Notes under the pieces: generated by a model | What the model was told of the DNA's origin: nothing | Databases searched by the model: none | Seen by the model: only the letters and a program-made list of their open reading frames with translations | Part shown: piece after piece, positions 1 through 8,402 of the stretch | Layout of the letters: every line of letters starts with the position of its first letter | Position numbering within the stretch: the stretch's first letter is position 1 | Position numbers and translations under genes: made by a program | Assembly: GCA_964632395.1 (NCBI GenBank) | Contig: CAZWES010000002.1 | Location: forward strand, 5,999-69,998 | Length of the DNA: 64,000 nt | Direction of reading: 5' to 3' | DNA from: CAZWES01 sp964632395 | GTDB taxonomy: Bacteria; Patescibacteriota; Gracilibacteria; Peribacterales; Peribacteraceae

Positions 1-1083
1 CACGGATTGATGCGAAAGAACGAGGTTCAGGCAGTTTCGGATTCATTCGAAAATCTTGGATGGACAAATCTGCATGTGGAGGATGCATCAGCAATGTTCC
101 TTGGGAAACTGAAAGGCGTTACTGACCCAGAAGAAAAACGTCGAATAATCGGAGAGGCATTTGTAGATGCGCAAGCGGAAGTTGCAAAGCGTTTGAAGTT
201 GGATGGCCCAAACTGGATGCTCGGGCAAGGCACTATCTATCCGGATACAATCGAGACCGGCGGCACTCAACACGCTGACCGGATCAAGACCCATCACAAC
301 CGGGTTGATGCAATAGAGAAGATGATTAAAGAAGGTAAAGTAATTGAGCCTCTTAAAGAGTTTTATAAAGATGAAGTCCGTGAGCTCGGGGAATGCCTTG
401 GCCTCCCGCACCGCCTTGTGCAACGCCACCCATTCCCGGGACCGGGGCTTGGAGTACGCATCATTTGTGCCGATGAACCGAATCCGATGAATAAGGAGAA
501 AGAAAATAAAATCCGCGTCGCCTCCAAAATGTACAAATTCCGAACTCTCCCCATTCGTTCAGTCGGCGTTCAGGGTGATAGCCGATCCTACAAGCACCCG
601 CTTGCGATCTTCCTCAGTAAACCATTCAATGACTTAAAAGCGATGCACGGAATGGCAACAGCGCTCCCAAACACTCATCCGCAAATTAACCGCGTTCTCG
701 TGTGCACCTCTCACGGGCCACCAGATGCTCCGGGCGGAGAGGGTGTCCCGGAAATCGCTTTCACAAAAACAACTATCACGCGCGATACGGCTGATCTATT
801 GCGAGAGGCTGATCACATCATCTACAAAGAAATTCAGGAAACAGGCCTGGAAGGAAAAATATGGCAGTTCCCGGTTGTGCTTATCCCTGTTGGGGCAAAG
901 GAAGGTAATCACTCAATAGTTTTGAGACCAGTTGAATCGCAAGAGGCAATGACTGCAAATGCATTTGAGTTGAATAAAGAGTTTTTGGATAAGGTGACAA
1001 AGGATCTCTTGGAACTTGATGGGATTGATATGGTGTTTTACGATGTGACCAATAAACCACCAGCTACCATCGAGTGGGAATAG
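1..1083 (+). CDS. guaA: GMP synthase (glutamine-hydrolysing), C-terminal part (5' partial)
   Basis: This is the 3' part of GMP synthase, which aminates XMP to GMP with ATP and glutamine-derived ammonia. The reading frame is open from base 1 (H-G-L-M-R-K-N-E), matching the end of the ATP-pyrophosphatase signature of GuaA, so the gene begins upstream of the window and the amidotransferase domain is not seen. The remaining 360 residues hold the rest of the PPase domain (GVTDPEEKRRIIGE, the Q-G-T-I-Y-P-D segment) and the C-terminal dimerisation domain (H-P-F-P-G-P-G-L). It ends in the canonical K-P-P-A-T-I-E-W-E. The downstream neighbour is a convergent methyltransferase remnant. Identification is firm. 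Confidence 0.97.
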   Translation, partial: HGLMRKNEVQAVSDSFENLGWTNLHVEDASAMFLGKLKGVTDPEEKRRIIGEAFVDAQAEVAKRLKLDGPNWMLGQGTIYPDTIETGGTQHADRIKTHHNRVDAIEKMIKEGKVIEPLKEFYKDEVRELGECLGLPHRLVQRHPFPGPGLGVRIICADEPNPMNKEKENKIRVASKMYKFRTLPIRSVGVQGDSRSYKHPLAIFLSKPFNDLKAMHGMATALPNTHPQINRVLVCTSHGPPDAPGGEGVPEIAFTKTTITRDTADLLREADHIIYKEIQETGLEGKIWQFPVVLIPVGAKEGNHSIVLRPVESQEAMTANAFELNKEFLDKVTKDLLELDGIDMVFYDVTNKPPATIEWE

Positions 1084-1145
1084 CCGGCGACGATTGAGCG
1101 GGAGATTCTCTCTCCAATCCGCGTGGAATTTATTCTGCTGCGGTT

Positions 1146-1610
1146 TTACGCCACCTTTTGCCCAACCGCCTCCACAAACGCAGATTCCTTCCCGTGGTAT
1201 TCAGAACTCGTCGACCGAAGGTCAAGAATCTCGAAACTACCCTCAAGAATCGACCGCATATACTCCTCGGAAAAGAAGTGCCGCTGATGCCCGGAGAGGT
1301 ACATATCCTCACCAAGCTTTTCACCTTTCCCATAAAGCGGATCTTCAACTGACTTACACTTAACAAATAAATATCCACCGCTCCTGATCATGCAATGCAG
1401 ATCTTTTACAATTTTTCGCGTAGTTGCATCATCAAAATAGTGGAGGCTGAGATGAGCATAAATGACATCAAATGAGCCACCAGGAAAATCTAGTGATGTT
1501 ATATCAGCCTGCTGACACTTAACCGAAGGACAAAAAGACTTGAGTACCTTCAAACCTCCATCAGACTGATCCACCGCTTTCATCCCAGTAAGCTTTATCA
1601 TCCTGTGCAC
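1146..1610 (-). pseudogene. N-terminally truncated class I SAM methyltransferase (TehB-like)
   Basis: About 150 residues of a Rossmann-fold methyltransferase. Visible are the post-I acidic strand (G-M-K-A-V-D-Q-S), the motif II region (Q-A-D-I-T-S-L-D-F), the motif III strand (F-D-V-I-Y-A-H-L-S-L-H-Y) and the C-terminal sheet. The first strand and the glycine-rich SAM loop (motif I, GxGxG) are missing. A TGA stop lies directly before the first possible start (GTG at 1610; ATG at 1601), and I found no GxGxG in the neighbouring minus-strand frames. The 5' part was probably lost when the adjacent divergent NUDIX-sigma gene came to lie here. As it stands it should not bind SAM normally, so it is called a pseudogene. 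A shortened functional variant is possible but less likely. Confidence 0.7.
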
Positions 1611-1643
1611 TCATACGTACAAAATACCACACTTCTAAGCACA

Positions 1644-2744
1644 ATGACGACCCCATCTTCTTCCGCTAAACTAACTCCCATAGTGCCACAAAGAGTCTCC
1701 ATACAGCGCTCCAAAAGGATCAGGAAAGCTGCACCTAAAGGAGCCAAAACAGGCCAAAAAGGCGCCGTTGCAATTATCTCGCGAAACGGAAAGATACTCA
1801 TGCAGCGAAGACGCGAGCACATTGCAGACCCCGGAACGTGGGTACTGCCCGGCGGCGAATGCAGAAGGATAGAAAAACCACGGGAGACTTTGATTCGCGT
1901 ATGTGCAGAGGAGCTTGGCATCACCGTTCGGCCAAGCAAGGAAATCGGAAAGTTGGACTTGCCGGATTCAATCTGTCCTGCCTGGCATGTAATTTGGAAA
2001 GGTAGAGAGGTGAAACTTTCGGGAGAAGATATTGTTGGAATCGGATGGTTTACGCCGGAAGAGTTGATGGAACTTACGCCCGTTCGTCACGAGAATGAGT
2101 TGAGGAAATTCTTGATGGAGAACGAAGAGGTTGTTGAAGTCGTTAACACCAGTGAAGTCTCCAAAAAGAGACCCGAACCTGCTTCGCCTGATGAACAAAA
2201 AATCCTCGCACTCATCAGTGAGGCCAAGCAGGGCGACCACGAATCATTCGGAAAATTGTATGACCTTTACGTGACTCCTATTCACAGATACGTAGCATTC
2301 CGTCTGCCACAAGCATTGGTTGAAGATATTGTCGCTGATGTTTTTGTTAAAGCATGGGAAAAGCTGGATTCATACAAAGGGAGAAAAGGAACACCATTTA
2401 GTTCATGGCTTTTCCGAATTGCAAAGCACGTCGTGATAGATACGTACAGAACTCAGAAGGAGATAGTTGAACTGGATGAAGTGCATGTTGATGAAGATCG
2501 ATGGAATGACCCGGTGCTCGGCATCACACAGGAAATGCAGGCAAAACTTCTGCGTCAGGCAATGAACAAATTGCCAAAACGATATCGCGAAGTTCTTCTT
2601 CTTTCCTTTATGAGCAACTTAGGCCACGGCGAAATTGCAAGAGCGATGAAGATGCGCGAGGGTGGCGTGAGGATTCTTAAGCATAGGGCTTTGAAGAAGC
2701 TTGGTGAGCTTTTGCCTGTTTCTATGCGGGAAGAATTACCTTGA
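1644..2744 (+). CDS. NUDIX hydrolase - ECF sigma factor fusion protein
   Basis: A 366-residue protein from the ATG at 1644 (a GTG at 1605 would add 13 residues). Residues about 35-150 form a NUDIX domain; its box reads G-G-E-C-R-R-I-E...R-V-C-A-E-E-L-G-I, keeping the metal-binding E-E but with V where the usual R-E has E. A charged linker follows. Residues about 180-255 match sigma-70 region 2 (A-F/S-F-G-K-L-Y-D-L-Y, then the D-I-V-A-D-V-F-V-K-A-W helix) and about 310-360 match region 4 (L-P-K-R-Y-R-E-V-L-L-L). The next gene encodes a FecR/DUF5667 membrane protein, a usual partner of ECF factors. A NUDIX domain fused to a sigma factor is unusual; it may be a nucleotide sensor controlling transcription, which is inference. 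Confidence 0.85.
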   Translation: MTTPSSSAKLTPIVPQRVSIQRSKRIRKAAPKGAKTGQKGAVAIISRNGKILMQRRREHIADPGTWVLPGGECRRIEKPRETLIRVCAEELGITVRPSKEIGKLDLPDSICPAWHVIWKGREVKLSGEDIVGIGWFTPEELMELTPVRHENELRKFLMENEEVVEVVNTSEVSKKRPEPASPDEQKILALISEAKQGDHESFGKLYDLYVTPIHRYVAFRLPQALVEDIVADVFVKAWEKLDSYKGRKGTPFSSWLFRIAKHVVIDTYRTQKEIVELDEVHVDEDRWNDPVLGITQEMQAKLLRQAMNKLPKRYREVLLLSFMSNLGHGEIARAMKMREGGVRILKHRALKKLGELLPVSMREELP

Positions 2745-2857
2745 AAAGTTTTTAGTTGTTAGTTGTTAGTTTTTAGTTTCTTACCATTTGATGACAAACA
2801 TCACCTCTAAAAAACTGTCCCAACTAACAACTAAAAACTAGTAACTAATAACTATCC
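2744..2857. repeat. AT-rich word-type inverted repeat (agttgttagtttttag family)
   Basis: An imperfect inverted repeat of about 115 bp directly after the sigma-factor stop. The left arm is built from repeats of the word gttgttagtttttag, and the right arm carries its complement (aactaacaactaaaaac). Half of the same word set occurs in frame inside the secreted-protein gene at 16230-16271. It may work as a transcription end signal, but no T-run follows the stem. Confidence 0.75.
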
Positions 2858-2937
2858 CCGTGAACAAAAAAAAGCTTCAAAAATCCACTTTTACGCGTAA
2901 CAAAGCCCTTTCCCCCCCGTTCTAACCTCTGCCATTG

Positions 2938-4872
2938 ATGCCACTTGAAAGCACCATCCAGAGACTTGCTAAAACCGCTTCTCCTAGCGCAAAAGCACGT
3001 GTACGCAGCCAAATTCTGCGTAGGATTGAGGGTAGCCTGCTCACAGATACAGCAAAATCCGCAGTTCCTGACCGTGTGAAACTCAAAAAACACGTACTTG
3101 CAAGAGTTGCGATGCCCAAAGCTGCCGGCGTTCTCGAGGGGATCAAAACTGCTCTCTCACCATCACTTGCAACCGCACTTGATCTTCGTGCAGAGATCTT
3201 AGACCGCATCGCATTGTGGCAACCAATTCCTGCACCGCTCTGGCAGCGAACATGGAAACCTGTGGCAGTCACTGCGGCACTTGCTTTGGTTCTGCGAATG
3301 ACTCCGGCGCTTTTCATAGCAAGCCCGATTGAAGCATCATCACAAAACTTGTTGAACCCAACTGAAGGAATGGTTTCTGTCACTGATGGTGCGGAGTGGA
3401 GTCAACTTAGTGGAGAGCTTGCGTTGGATCATCCGATAACAATCAGAACCGGAGGAGATGCATCGGCAACAATCGTGATCGGGAGCGATGCGGTATTGAG
3501 GCTTGGAGAAAACACGGAAGTTAATTTGAGGGAAGCAGCATTTGATGCATCAAACAAAGGACCAATCGCCCGCGTCTCTTACGGGCAGCTCTGGGTGATG
3601 AGCTCTTTGCCGGAAGCATTGCTTGCCGGAACTTCAATTGTTCTGCCTCAGGGGACGCTTGGCATTAAACAAGGAAGCGTAAGTATTCTTGCGGATCCCG
3701 GCCAAAGCGCTGTACAGGTTTTCCACGGGTTCGCACGAATCATGCCAACAGGAGAGGATCCCATTCATTTGATACAAGGTGACCAACTCGTTCTGCTTCC
3801 GGAAGGTGGAACCCAGCGCCACCTAATTACAGACGTAATGCGTGAGGAAGAATGGGTGATAAAAAACCTCTCACGTGACGCAGTTCACAGGAGCGAAGTT
3901 ACAAAAAGAAAACAGGAGCTTGCAGAAACTGCAGCAGGAATTCTCCCGGACTCTGCTTTTTATCTTTTAAAACTCGCATCCGAGAAGTTTGATCTTGGTT
4001 TAACTTTGAGTGGAAAATCCAGACAGGAAAAGAAGTTGATGCATGCACAGACAAGACTTAATGAAGCAGTCGCCCTCCTCAACGCAGGTAAAGCAAAAGA
4101 AGCAGCAAGACCACTCGAGGCATACCGCGAAGCCATCCGCTCGATCGCAACGTTGAGTGAAGAAGAGGTGCGCGCACTTCTCGCAGATTCCTTACTCACC
4201 TCATCAGCAACTGTAGCTGACGCGCTGCCAAATTCTGATCTATACGCGGCAAAAGAAGCAGTGCTGGAGGCTGCCGCAGAAGTGGAGGCAACGGAAATTA
4301 GCACAAATGAAATTGATCTTTACCTTTTGAGTGATGCACTGCTTGAAATCGAAAGCCTGATCGCACAGGGAGAAATCCTCCAGGCAACTTCGGCATTTAA
4401 CGGAATTGAGGGTGCAGTCGCCTCAATCGCCACAGATCAAATGCTCGGGGAGACAGTTATAGAGAAAGATTCTTTGAAAGCCATGAAGACAATCCTGCGC
4501 TCAATTGCTTTTTCGCTTACGCAGGCAGAGGAAATTGTTCAGGGTGATGAGGGCGCTTTGATCGCGTCACTCAAGGAAAGGGTGGAAGGGCTTTCTCCAT
4601 CCCCCACTCCGACAACCGTTGCAACAACTGACGAGAATCCAAATATCTGCATGACAGTGCGTGAAGTCTTGAGGCGAACTAACCAGTTCCTCGCATCCGT
4701 ATACACATATCAAACTCCACGTGCGCAGAGGAACGAGGTCTTGAGGCAGATTTCAACTCTACCTGATTGTCCACAGAGCGGGAGGATTCTTGCAAAGGTT
4801 ATGAACAAGGTTCCGGTGTTTACGAGGAGCTTTGTTTGGGAGGCGTTGCAGGATATTGGATCAGAAACATAG
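2938..4872 (+). CDS. FecR-domain membrane protein with DUF5667 region, probable sigma regulator
   Basis: A 644-residue protein; the ATG at 2938 is preferred over an adjacent TTG. The N-terminal 100 residues are helical with three short similar segments (I-L-R-R-I, H-V-L-A-R-V, I-L-D-R-I). One membrane segment follows at about 105-130 (T-A-A-L-A-L-V-L-R-M-T-P). A FecR-type beta domain lies at about 150-265 (A-V-L-R-L-G-E-N-T-E-V). Then comes a DUF5667-like helical region (I-L-P-D-S-A-F-Y-L-L-K-L-A-S-E-K-F) and a further coiled-coil-rich tail with two late cysteines. It lies about 190 bp behind the ECF sigma fusion. By analogy with FecI/FecR and RsgI-type pairs it may anchor or modulate that sigma factor from the membrane; this role is inferred from context. 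Confidence 0.8.
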   Translation: MPLESTIQRLAKTASPSAKARVRSQILRRIEGSLLTDTAKSAVPDRVKLKKHVLARVAMPKAAGVLEGIKTALSPSLATALDLRAEILDRIALWQPIPAPLWQRTWKPVAVTAALALVLRMTPALFIASPIEASSQNLLNPTEGMVSVTDGAEWSQLSGELALDHPITIRTGGDASATIVIGSDAVLRLGENTEVNLREAAFDASNKGPIARVSYGQLWVMSSLPEALLAGTSIVLPQGTLGIKQGSVSILADPGQSAVQVFHGFARIMPTGEDPIHLIQGDQLVLLPEGGTQRHLITDVMREEEWVIKNLSRDAVHRSEVTKRKQELAETAAGILPDSAFYLLKLASEKFDLGLTLSGKSRQEKKLMHAQTRLNEAVALLNAGKAKEAARPLEAYREAIRSIATLSEEEVRALLADSLLTSSATVADALPNSDLYAAKEAVLEAAAEVEATEISTNEIDLYLLSDALLEIESLIAQGEILQATSAFNGIEGAVASIATDQMLGETVIEKDSLKAMKTILRSIAFSLTQAEEIVQGDEGALIASLKERVEGLSPSPTPTTVATTDENPNICMTVREVLRRTNQFLASVYTYQTPRAQRNEVLRQISTLPDCPQSGRILAKVMNKVPVFTRSFVWEALQDIGSET

Positions 4873-5139
4873 TCAATCATATATCGCATGCGTACCCACG
4901 GAGATCATGAGCACCTTTCCATCCGGAAGCGTCTGAAAAATTGCCCTGTATCGTTTACTGATTGAGATGCTCCATAATCCATCCAACTTGCCTGAAAGCT
5001 TGTGCAGACGAAGCGACGGATGGAAAGCGTTTTTTTGAAACAGAGAAACTGCCTTCTTGAATTTTTTCTGCAAAGTAGCAGAAAGTCGTTTGTACTCCTT
5101 GTGAAAACCCTCATCGTATATGATGCCTTTGACTACCAT
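4873..5139 (-). CDS. RelE/ParE-superfamily toxin
   Basis: An 88-residue protein of the RelE/YafQ/ParE fold. It shows the usual pattern: F-H-K-E-Y-K-R-L at the start, a basic helix K-K-F-K-K-A-V, then H-K-L-S-G-K-L-D-G-L-W-S-I-S-I-S-K-R-Y-R-A-I-F and a final V-G-T-H-A-I-Y-D strand. Family members cleave ribosome-bound mRNA or inhibit gyrase; the S-K-R-Y-R-A and G-T-H motifs favour the mRNA interferase type (YafQ/RelE). It overlaps its antitoxin gene by 7 bp and converges tail to tail with the FecR gene, whose stop lies directly against its own. Confidence 0.85.
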   Translation of the reverse strand: MVVKGIIYDEGFHKEYKRLSATLQKKFKKAVSLFQKNAFHPSLRLHKLSGKLDGLWSISISKRYRAIFQTLPDGKVLMISVGTHAIYD

Positions 5140-5366
5140 GGCTTATCCAGGTCATCAACATTCTTCAAAGTTTTCACTTTGCCTTTCTTATAATTTTTCT
5201 GCGCATCCCGGGAACGCTCCAGCAATTCATCCTCCGTTATAAGCTGCTCCTCATACGCAAGAACACGCCGCACGTATGCGCTCACAGACATGCCCGCGAG
5301 CCTCGCCTTCTCTTTAAGGCGCATAAGCACATCAGCCGGCAATGAGAGTGTAAGGATGGAGCGCAT
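5133..5366 (-). CDS. Ribbon-helix-helix antitoxin
   Basis: A 77-residue protein starting M-R-S-I-L-T-L-S-L-P-A-D-V. A beta strand is followed by two helices (L-M-R-L-K-E-K-A-R and V-S-A-Y-V-R-R-V-L), the ribbon-helix-helix DNA-binding pattern of RelB/CopG-type antitoxins. The acidic/basic C-terminal half should wrap the toxin. The upstream extension to 5450 is rejected because the promoter lies in it. The gene is first in the operon and overlaps the toxin start by 7 bp, the normal arrangement for such pairs. Confidence 0.85.
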   Translation of the reverse strand: MRSILTLSLPADVLMRLKEKARLAGMSVSAYVRRVLAYEEQLITEDELLERSRDAQKNYKKGKVKTLKNVDDLDKPW

Positions 5367-5376
5367 TTGTAAGTAT

Positions 5377-5405
5377 AGTGTATTACAGTCCGGATCAGAC
5401 GTCAA
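5377..5405 (-). promoter_or_regulatory. Promoter of the RHH/RelE toxin-antitoxin operon
   Basis: On the minus strand TTGACG is followed after 17 nt by TACACT, with the antitoxin ATG 10 nt further on; an overlapping TATACT lies 5 nt from the ATG. The spacing is ideal for a housekeeping sigma factor, and the transcript leader would be only a few nucleotides. Confidence 0.6.
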
Positions 5406-5432
5406 CATATCATTGCAGCAGAGAGAATCCTG

Positions 5433-5438
5433 TATTCT
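5433..5438 (+). promoter_or_regulatory. -10 hexamer of a probably leaderless transcript
   Basis: TATTCT ends exactly 6 nt before the ATG at 5445, the distance at which transcription would start on the start codon itself. No good -35 is visible. The same geometry recurs at 14252, 15934, 20757 and 62804. Confidence 0.5.
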
Positions 5439-5444
5439 CTGTGC

Positions 5445-6023
5445 ATGCAAGAAGATTGGAGACAGTCAACCGCCCTACTCCAGATCGAAATCGATATGAA
5501 CGAGGTCCGGAGAAACTCATGTGGTGACGGGTTTGATCAAACAATGGACGAACTGGTAGAAGAAGCAGAAAGCGACGAGGATAAAAATCAGTTCCGCTCC
5601 ATTCTTGATCAAATAAAAGCATCGACATTGGAACAGTTTCTATGGCTTTTTAAACAGGCAGATAGAACTCGTTTCATCCAATGGTGCACATTGCGCCAAG
5701 TGCGCCTAAACGAAAGAGAGCAATGTGATAATTATGATGATTTGGTAAGAATCGCCCGTACAGCAACTGATGAAGTTGCAGCAAAATTTCGAAATCTGCT
5801 AAAAGAGATGGATAGCCTGAGAGCACATATTTTGGATGAGATATCGAGAGCGCAATATAGAACTACACAATCCAGAATCCTCGAACATGTACTTGAAGAA
5901 ACCCAAAGACCGCAGGAAAAAACTGAAGAAAGCGTCCAGAAATTTGAAGCAGACGAAATGCCAGCCAAAATAATGCAAAGTTATATCAGTGAATCGCTGC
6001 TCAATGATTGGCTTGACCAATAA
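5445..6023 (+). CDS. Hypothetical protein, helical and acidic
   Basis: A 192-residue protein that I do not recognise. It is rich in Glu, Asp, Gln and Arg, has no signal peptide or membrane segment, and long stretches look helical or coiled-coil (residues about 95-150). No catalytic motif stands out. It is transcribed divergently from the RHH/RelE operon, and a -10 box 6 nt before its ATG suggests a leaderless transcript. It ends about 120 bp before the 3' end of the opposing 16S rRNA gene. The codon usage looks like that of its neighbours, so it is probably a real gene of lineage-specific function. Confidence 0.6.
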   Translation: MQEDWRQSTALLQIEIDMNEVRRNSCGDGFDQTMDELVEEAESDEDKNQFRSILDQIKASTLEQFLWLFKQADRTRFIQWCTLRQVRLNEREQCDNYDDLVRIARTATDEVAAKFRNLLKEMDSLRAHILDEISRAQYRTTQSRILEHVLEETQRPQEKTEESVQKFEADEMPAKIMQSYISESLLNDWLDQ

Positions 6024-6032
6024 AAATCACAC

Positions 6033-6126
6033 CATTGCAGAGCAGAGAGAGTCCGTGTCTCCTTTGGGATAAAAATCCCGCCGGAAAGGACTCTGTAGTA
6101 GCTGCTTCGCAGCACTACAGAGAACC
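6033..6126. repeat. Hairpins downstream of the 16S rRNA 3' end
   Basis: On the rRNA strand two stem-loops follow the 3' end: one with arms CTGTAG/CTACAG and an inner GCTGC/GCAGC, and one with arms AGAGTCC/GGACTCT enclosing GGGAT(TTT)ATCCC. They may serve as processing or termination structures. No 23S, 5S or tRNA gene follows, so the 16S gene is unlinked here. Confidence 0.55.
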
Positions 6127-6191
6127 TTCGATCTTAAATTCCCCTTGTAGGGAGGTGTTCCATCCGCAGGTTCTCCTACGGATACCTTGTT

Positions 6192-6671
6192 CATGTGTTT
6201 CCCTATGTCGCCATAAGGCATGGACTATATCACCACCCTTCGGGCAAGTTCCAAATTCCAAGCTCCAAGCTCCAAAAAAATCTCAAATCTCAAACACCAA
6301 AATGGCTTAGAATTTGCTTATTATTCCGAAGGGGCTCGGCGTGTAGTCTCTGAGGATCTTTCCTTGGCTAATCTAACAATTTCATGTACTTCTGCTGGTA
6401 TTTCGTGTCCTGGTCTTTCATCAGCTTCATCCAGAAGCTGAGCTATTCTCAGTTGTTCGTCCCGATTACAAAATGCTGCCTGTCCCAATTCTACTACATG
6501 TAATTCTTCGTTCATGATTTTCAATAAAAGGAAATTTCCTGCTGATTGTCCGCAGGAGTCACATTTTCACTCAACAATAAAATTTTGTCAAGTAGTGCTC
6601 CATACTCGGATGTTCCAGCATATAGCCGAGTTTTTCCCAAGGGATTGCTCCCAAGGGGTCGCAACTTGTTC
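6192..6671 (-). mobile_element. Group I intron in 16S rRNA (between U1498 and A1499, E. coli numbering)
   Basis: A 480-nt insertion splits the universal GUCGU/AACAAGG sequence. The 5' exon ends in U and the intron ends in G, as group I requires. Exon GUCGU can pair with intron GCGAC about 10 nt inside, giving P1 with a U-G wobble at the splice site. The core elements are present: Q-like AATCAGCAGG (6538-6548), R-like TCAGAGACTA (6341-6356) and S-like GATATAGTCC (6222-6233), and GACTA of R pairs with TAGTC of S to form P7. No LAGLIDADG or GIY-YIG endonuclease is encoded, only a 67-residue open frame. The insertion lies beside the decoding nucleotides A1492/A1493, so splicing must be efficient for the ribosome to work. 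Confidence 0.92.
6321..6524 (-). CDS. Hypothetical 67-residue ORF inside the group I intron
   Basis: An ATG-started frame lies between the Q and R core elements and reads through R itself, so that its last residues (S-S-E-T-T-R-R) are encoded by the catalytic core. The protein is acidic and helical (L-L-D-E-A-D-E-R, V-H-E-I-V-R-L-A-K-E-R). It has no homing-endonuclease motif. It could be a small maturase-like or unrelated protein, or a chance open frame in a peripheral loop. The coding claim is weak. Confidence 0.35.
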   Translation of the reverse strand: MKIMNEELHVVELGQAAFCNRDEQLRIAQLLDEADERPGHEIPAEVHEIVRLAKERSSETTRRAPSE

Positions 6672-6765
6672 ACGACTTAGTCCCAATCAGCAGCTCCACC
6701 GTGGTACCCCTCCTTGCGGATAAGAGTGCTTCAGGCGTTTCTGCCTTTCATGACTTGACGGGCGG

Positions 6766-7227
6766 ATTACGATATATGTTTCGCATATTCGTGTTCCCAC
6801 TGTACGTGCGGATTTCCCGCATACAGCGAGCTCCGATATGACAGTTAACAATTAACAGTTAACTATCAACATCAGAGAAGATCCTTCCTGTGACATATAT
6901 AAAGGATATCACAGTACTACGATCCAGCTGACTTCTTGCATCGCTCCAAAACGATGATTCTAGCGATACAAGATCTCCCTGGGTCACCGAGTCGACTATT
7001 CTTCACATCCTATACCGAACCCTTGGGTTTTGATCTTCCCTATACCTCACCACCTTGTAAAGGTCGATCAGGTTCTTTATCTGGTATGGGCTGCGATTTG
7101 CATATCGGACCCTTCACCCTTATCAGTCACCCGATAAGGGCTGTCCTTGAGCTACGCTCCCTGACGGGATGCAGGGAGGCGTGGATTTAAACCACGTAGT
7201 CGAAACGGCTGCCAGGCGCGTTTCATA
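6766..7227 (-). mobile_element. ORF-less group II intron in 16S rRNA (about position 1398/1399)
   Basis: An insertion of about 462 nt splits GTACTCA/CCGCCCGTC. Its 3' end shows the group II hallmarks. Domain V (about 6796-6833) has stem CTGTA-TGCGG, a GAAA-type loop, CCGCA, a two-base CG bulge and TACAG; the flanking CGC resembles the class C catalytic triad. Domain VI (6769-6795) pairs ACGA/TCGT and ATATG/CATAT with one bulged A at 6773, 8 nt from the 3' splice site, and the intron ends in AAT as expected (AY). The 5' end (TATGA) departs from GTGYG, so that boundary is less certain. There is no reverse transcriptase gene; splicing would need host or trans-acting help, or be autocatalytic. 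Confidence 0.85.
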
Positions 7228-8231
7228 TGAGTACAAGACCCAGGAACATATTCACCGCGACATGGCTGATTCGCGGTTACTAGCGATTCCAACTTCACGA
7301 AGGCGAGTTGCAGCCTTCGATCCGAACTGAGACCGGCTTTAGGGATTAGCTCCGGATTGCTCCTTGGCTGCCCGTTGTACCGGCCATTGTAGCACGGGTG
7401 TCGCCCCAGGCGTAAGAGCCACGCTGATCTGACGTCATCCTCACCTTCCTCCGACTTGGAGCCGGCAGTCTCCTGTGAAAAAACAACACAGGATGAGGGT
7501 TGCGCTCGTTCATTGACTTAACAACACACCTCAAGGCACGAGCTGACGACGACCGTGCAGCGCCTGTCACCAAATTCCTTGCGGCACGGCTCTCTTTCGA
7601 GGGCTTTTTTGGGATGTCAAGCCTGGGTGAGGTGCCCCGCTTATTATCGAATTGAACCCCATGCTCCACCGCTTGTGTGGGTCCCCGTCTATTCCTTTGA
7701 GTTTTAATCTTGCGACCGTACTCCCCAGGCGGCGTGTTTACCGCGTTAGCTAAGGCACGGAGGATCGATCGAACGTTCCCCCACACCGAACACGCATCGT
7801 TTAGGGCGTGGACTAACCGGGTATCTAATCCGGGTCGCTACCCACGCTTTCGTCTCTCAGCGTCAGCGAATCCCCAGCACCCTGCTTTCGCTTTTAGCGT
7901 TCCACTGTGGATCAACGGATATTACCCCTACTCACAGCATTCCAGGTGCCTCTGAATTGCTCGATCGCGTCAGTTTCCCGTGCAACAGCAAGGTTGAGCC
8001 TTGCGCTTTAACAAGCAGGACTTTACGCGAAGCCTACAGACGCTTTACGCCCAGTGATTCCGAGTAACGCTTGCATCCCACGTCTTACCGCGGCTGCTGG
8101 CACGTGGTTAGCCGATGCTTTCTCCTGAGGTACACTCAAAAATTTGTTCCCTCAGAACAGAAGTTTACGCCCAGGAAGGGTGTCATCCTTCACGCGGTGT
8201 CGCTCCGTCAGGCTTGCGCCCATTGCGGAAG

Positions 8232-8263
<32 letters not shown>

Positions 8264-8402
8264 GCCGTGTCTCAGTCCCATTCTGGCTGATCATCCTCTC
8301 AGATCAGCTACCCGTCATAGCCTTGGTAAGCCGTTACCTTACCAACAAGCTGATAGGCCGCAGGCCCCTCCCGAACCGATAAATCTTTACCTCACGCTTC
8401 GC

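Noticed and set aside
6766..7227. Reading the second 16S insert as another group I intron
   Set aside because: No P7 (R/S) pair was found, while domain V and VI of group II are clear.
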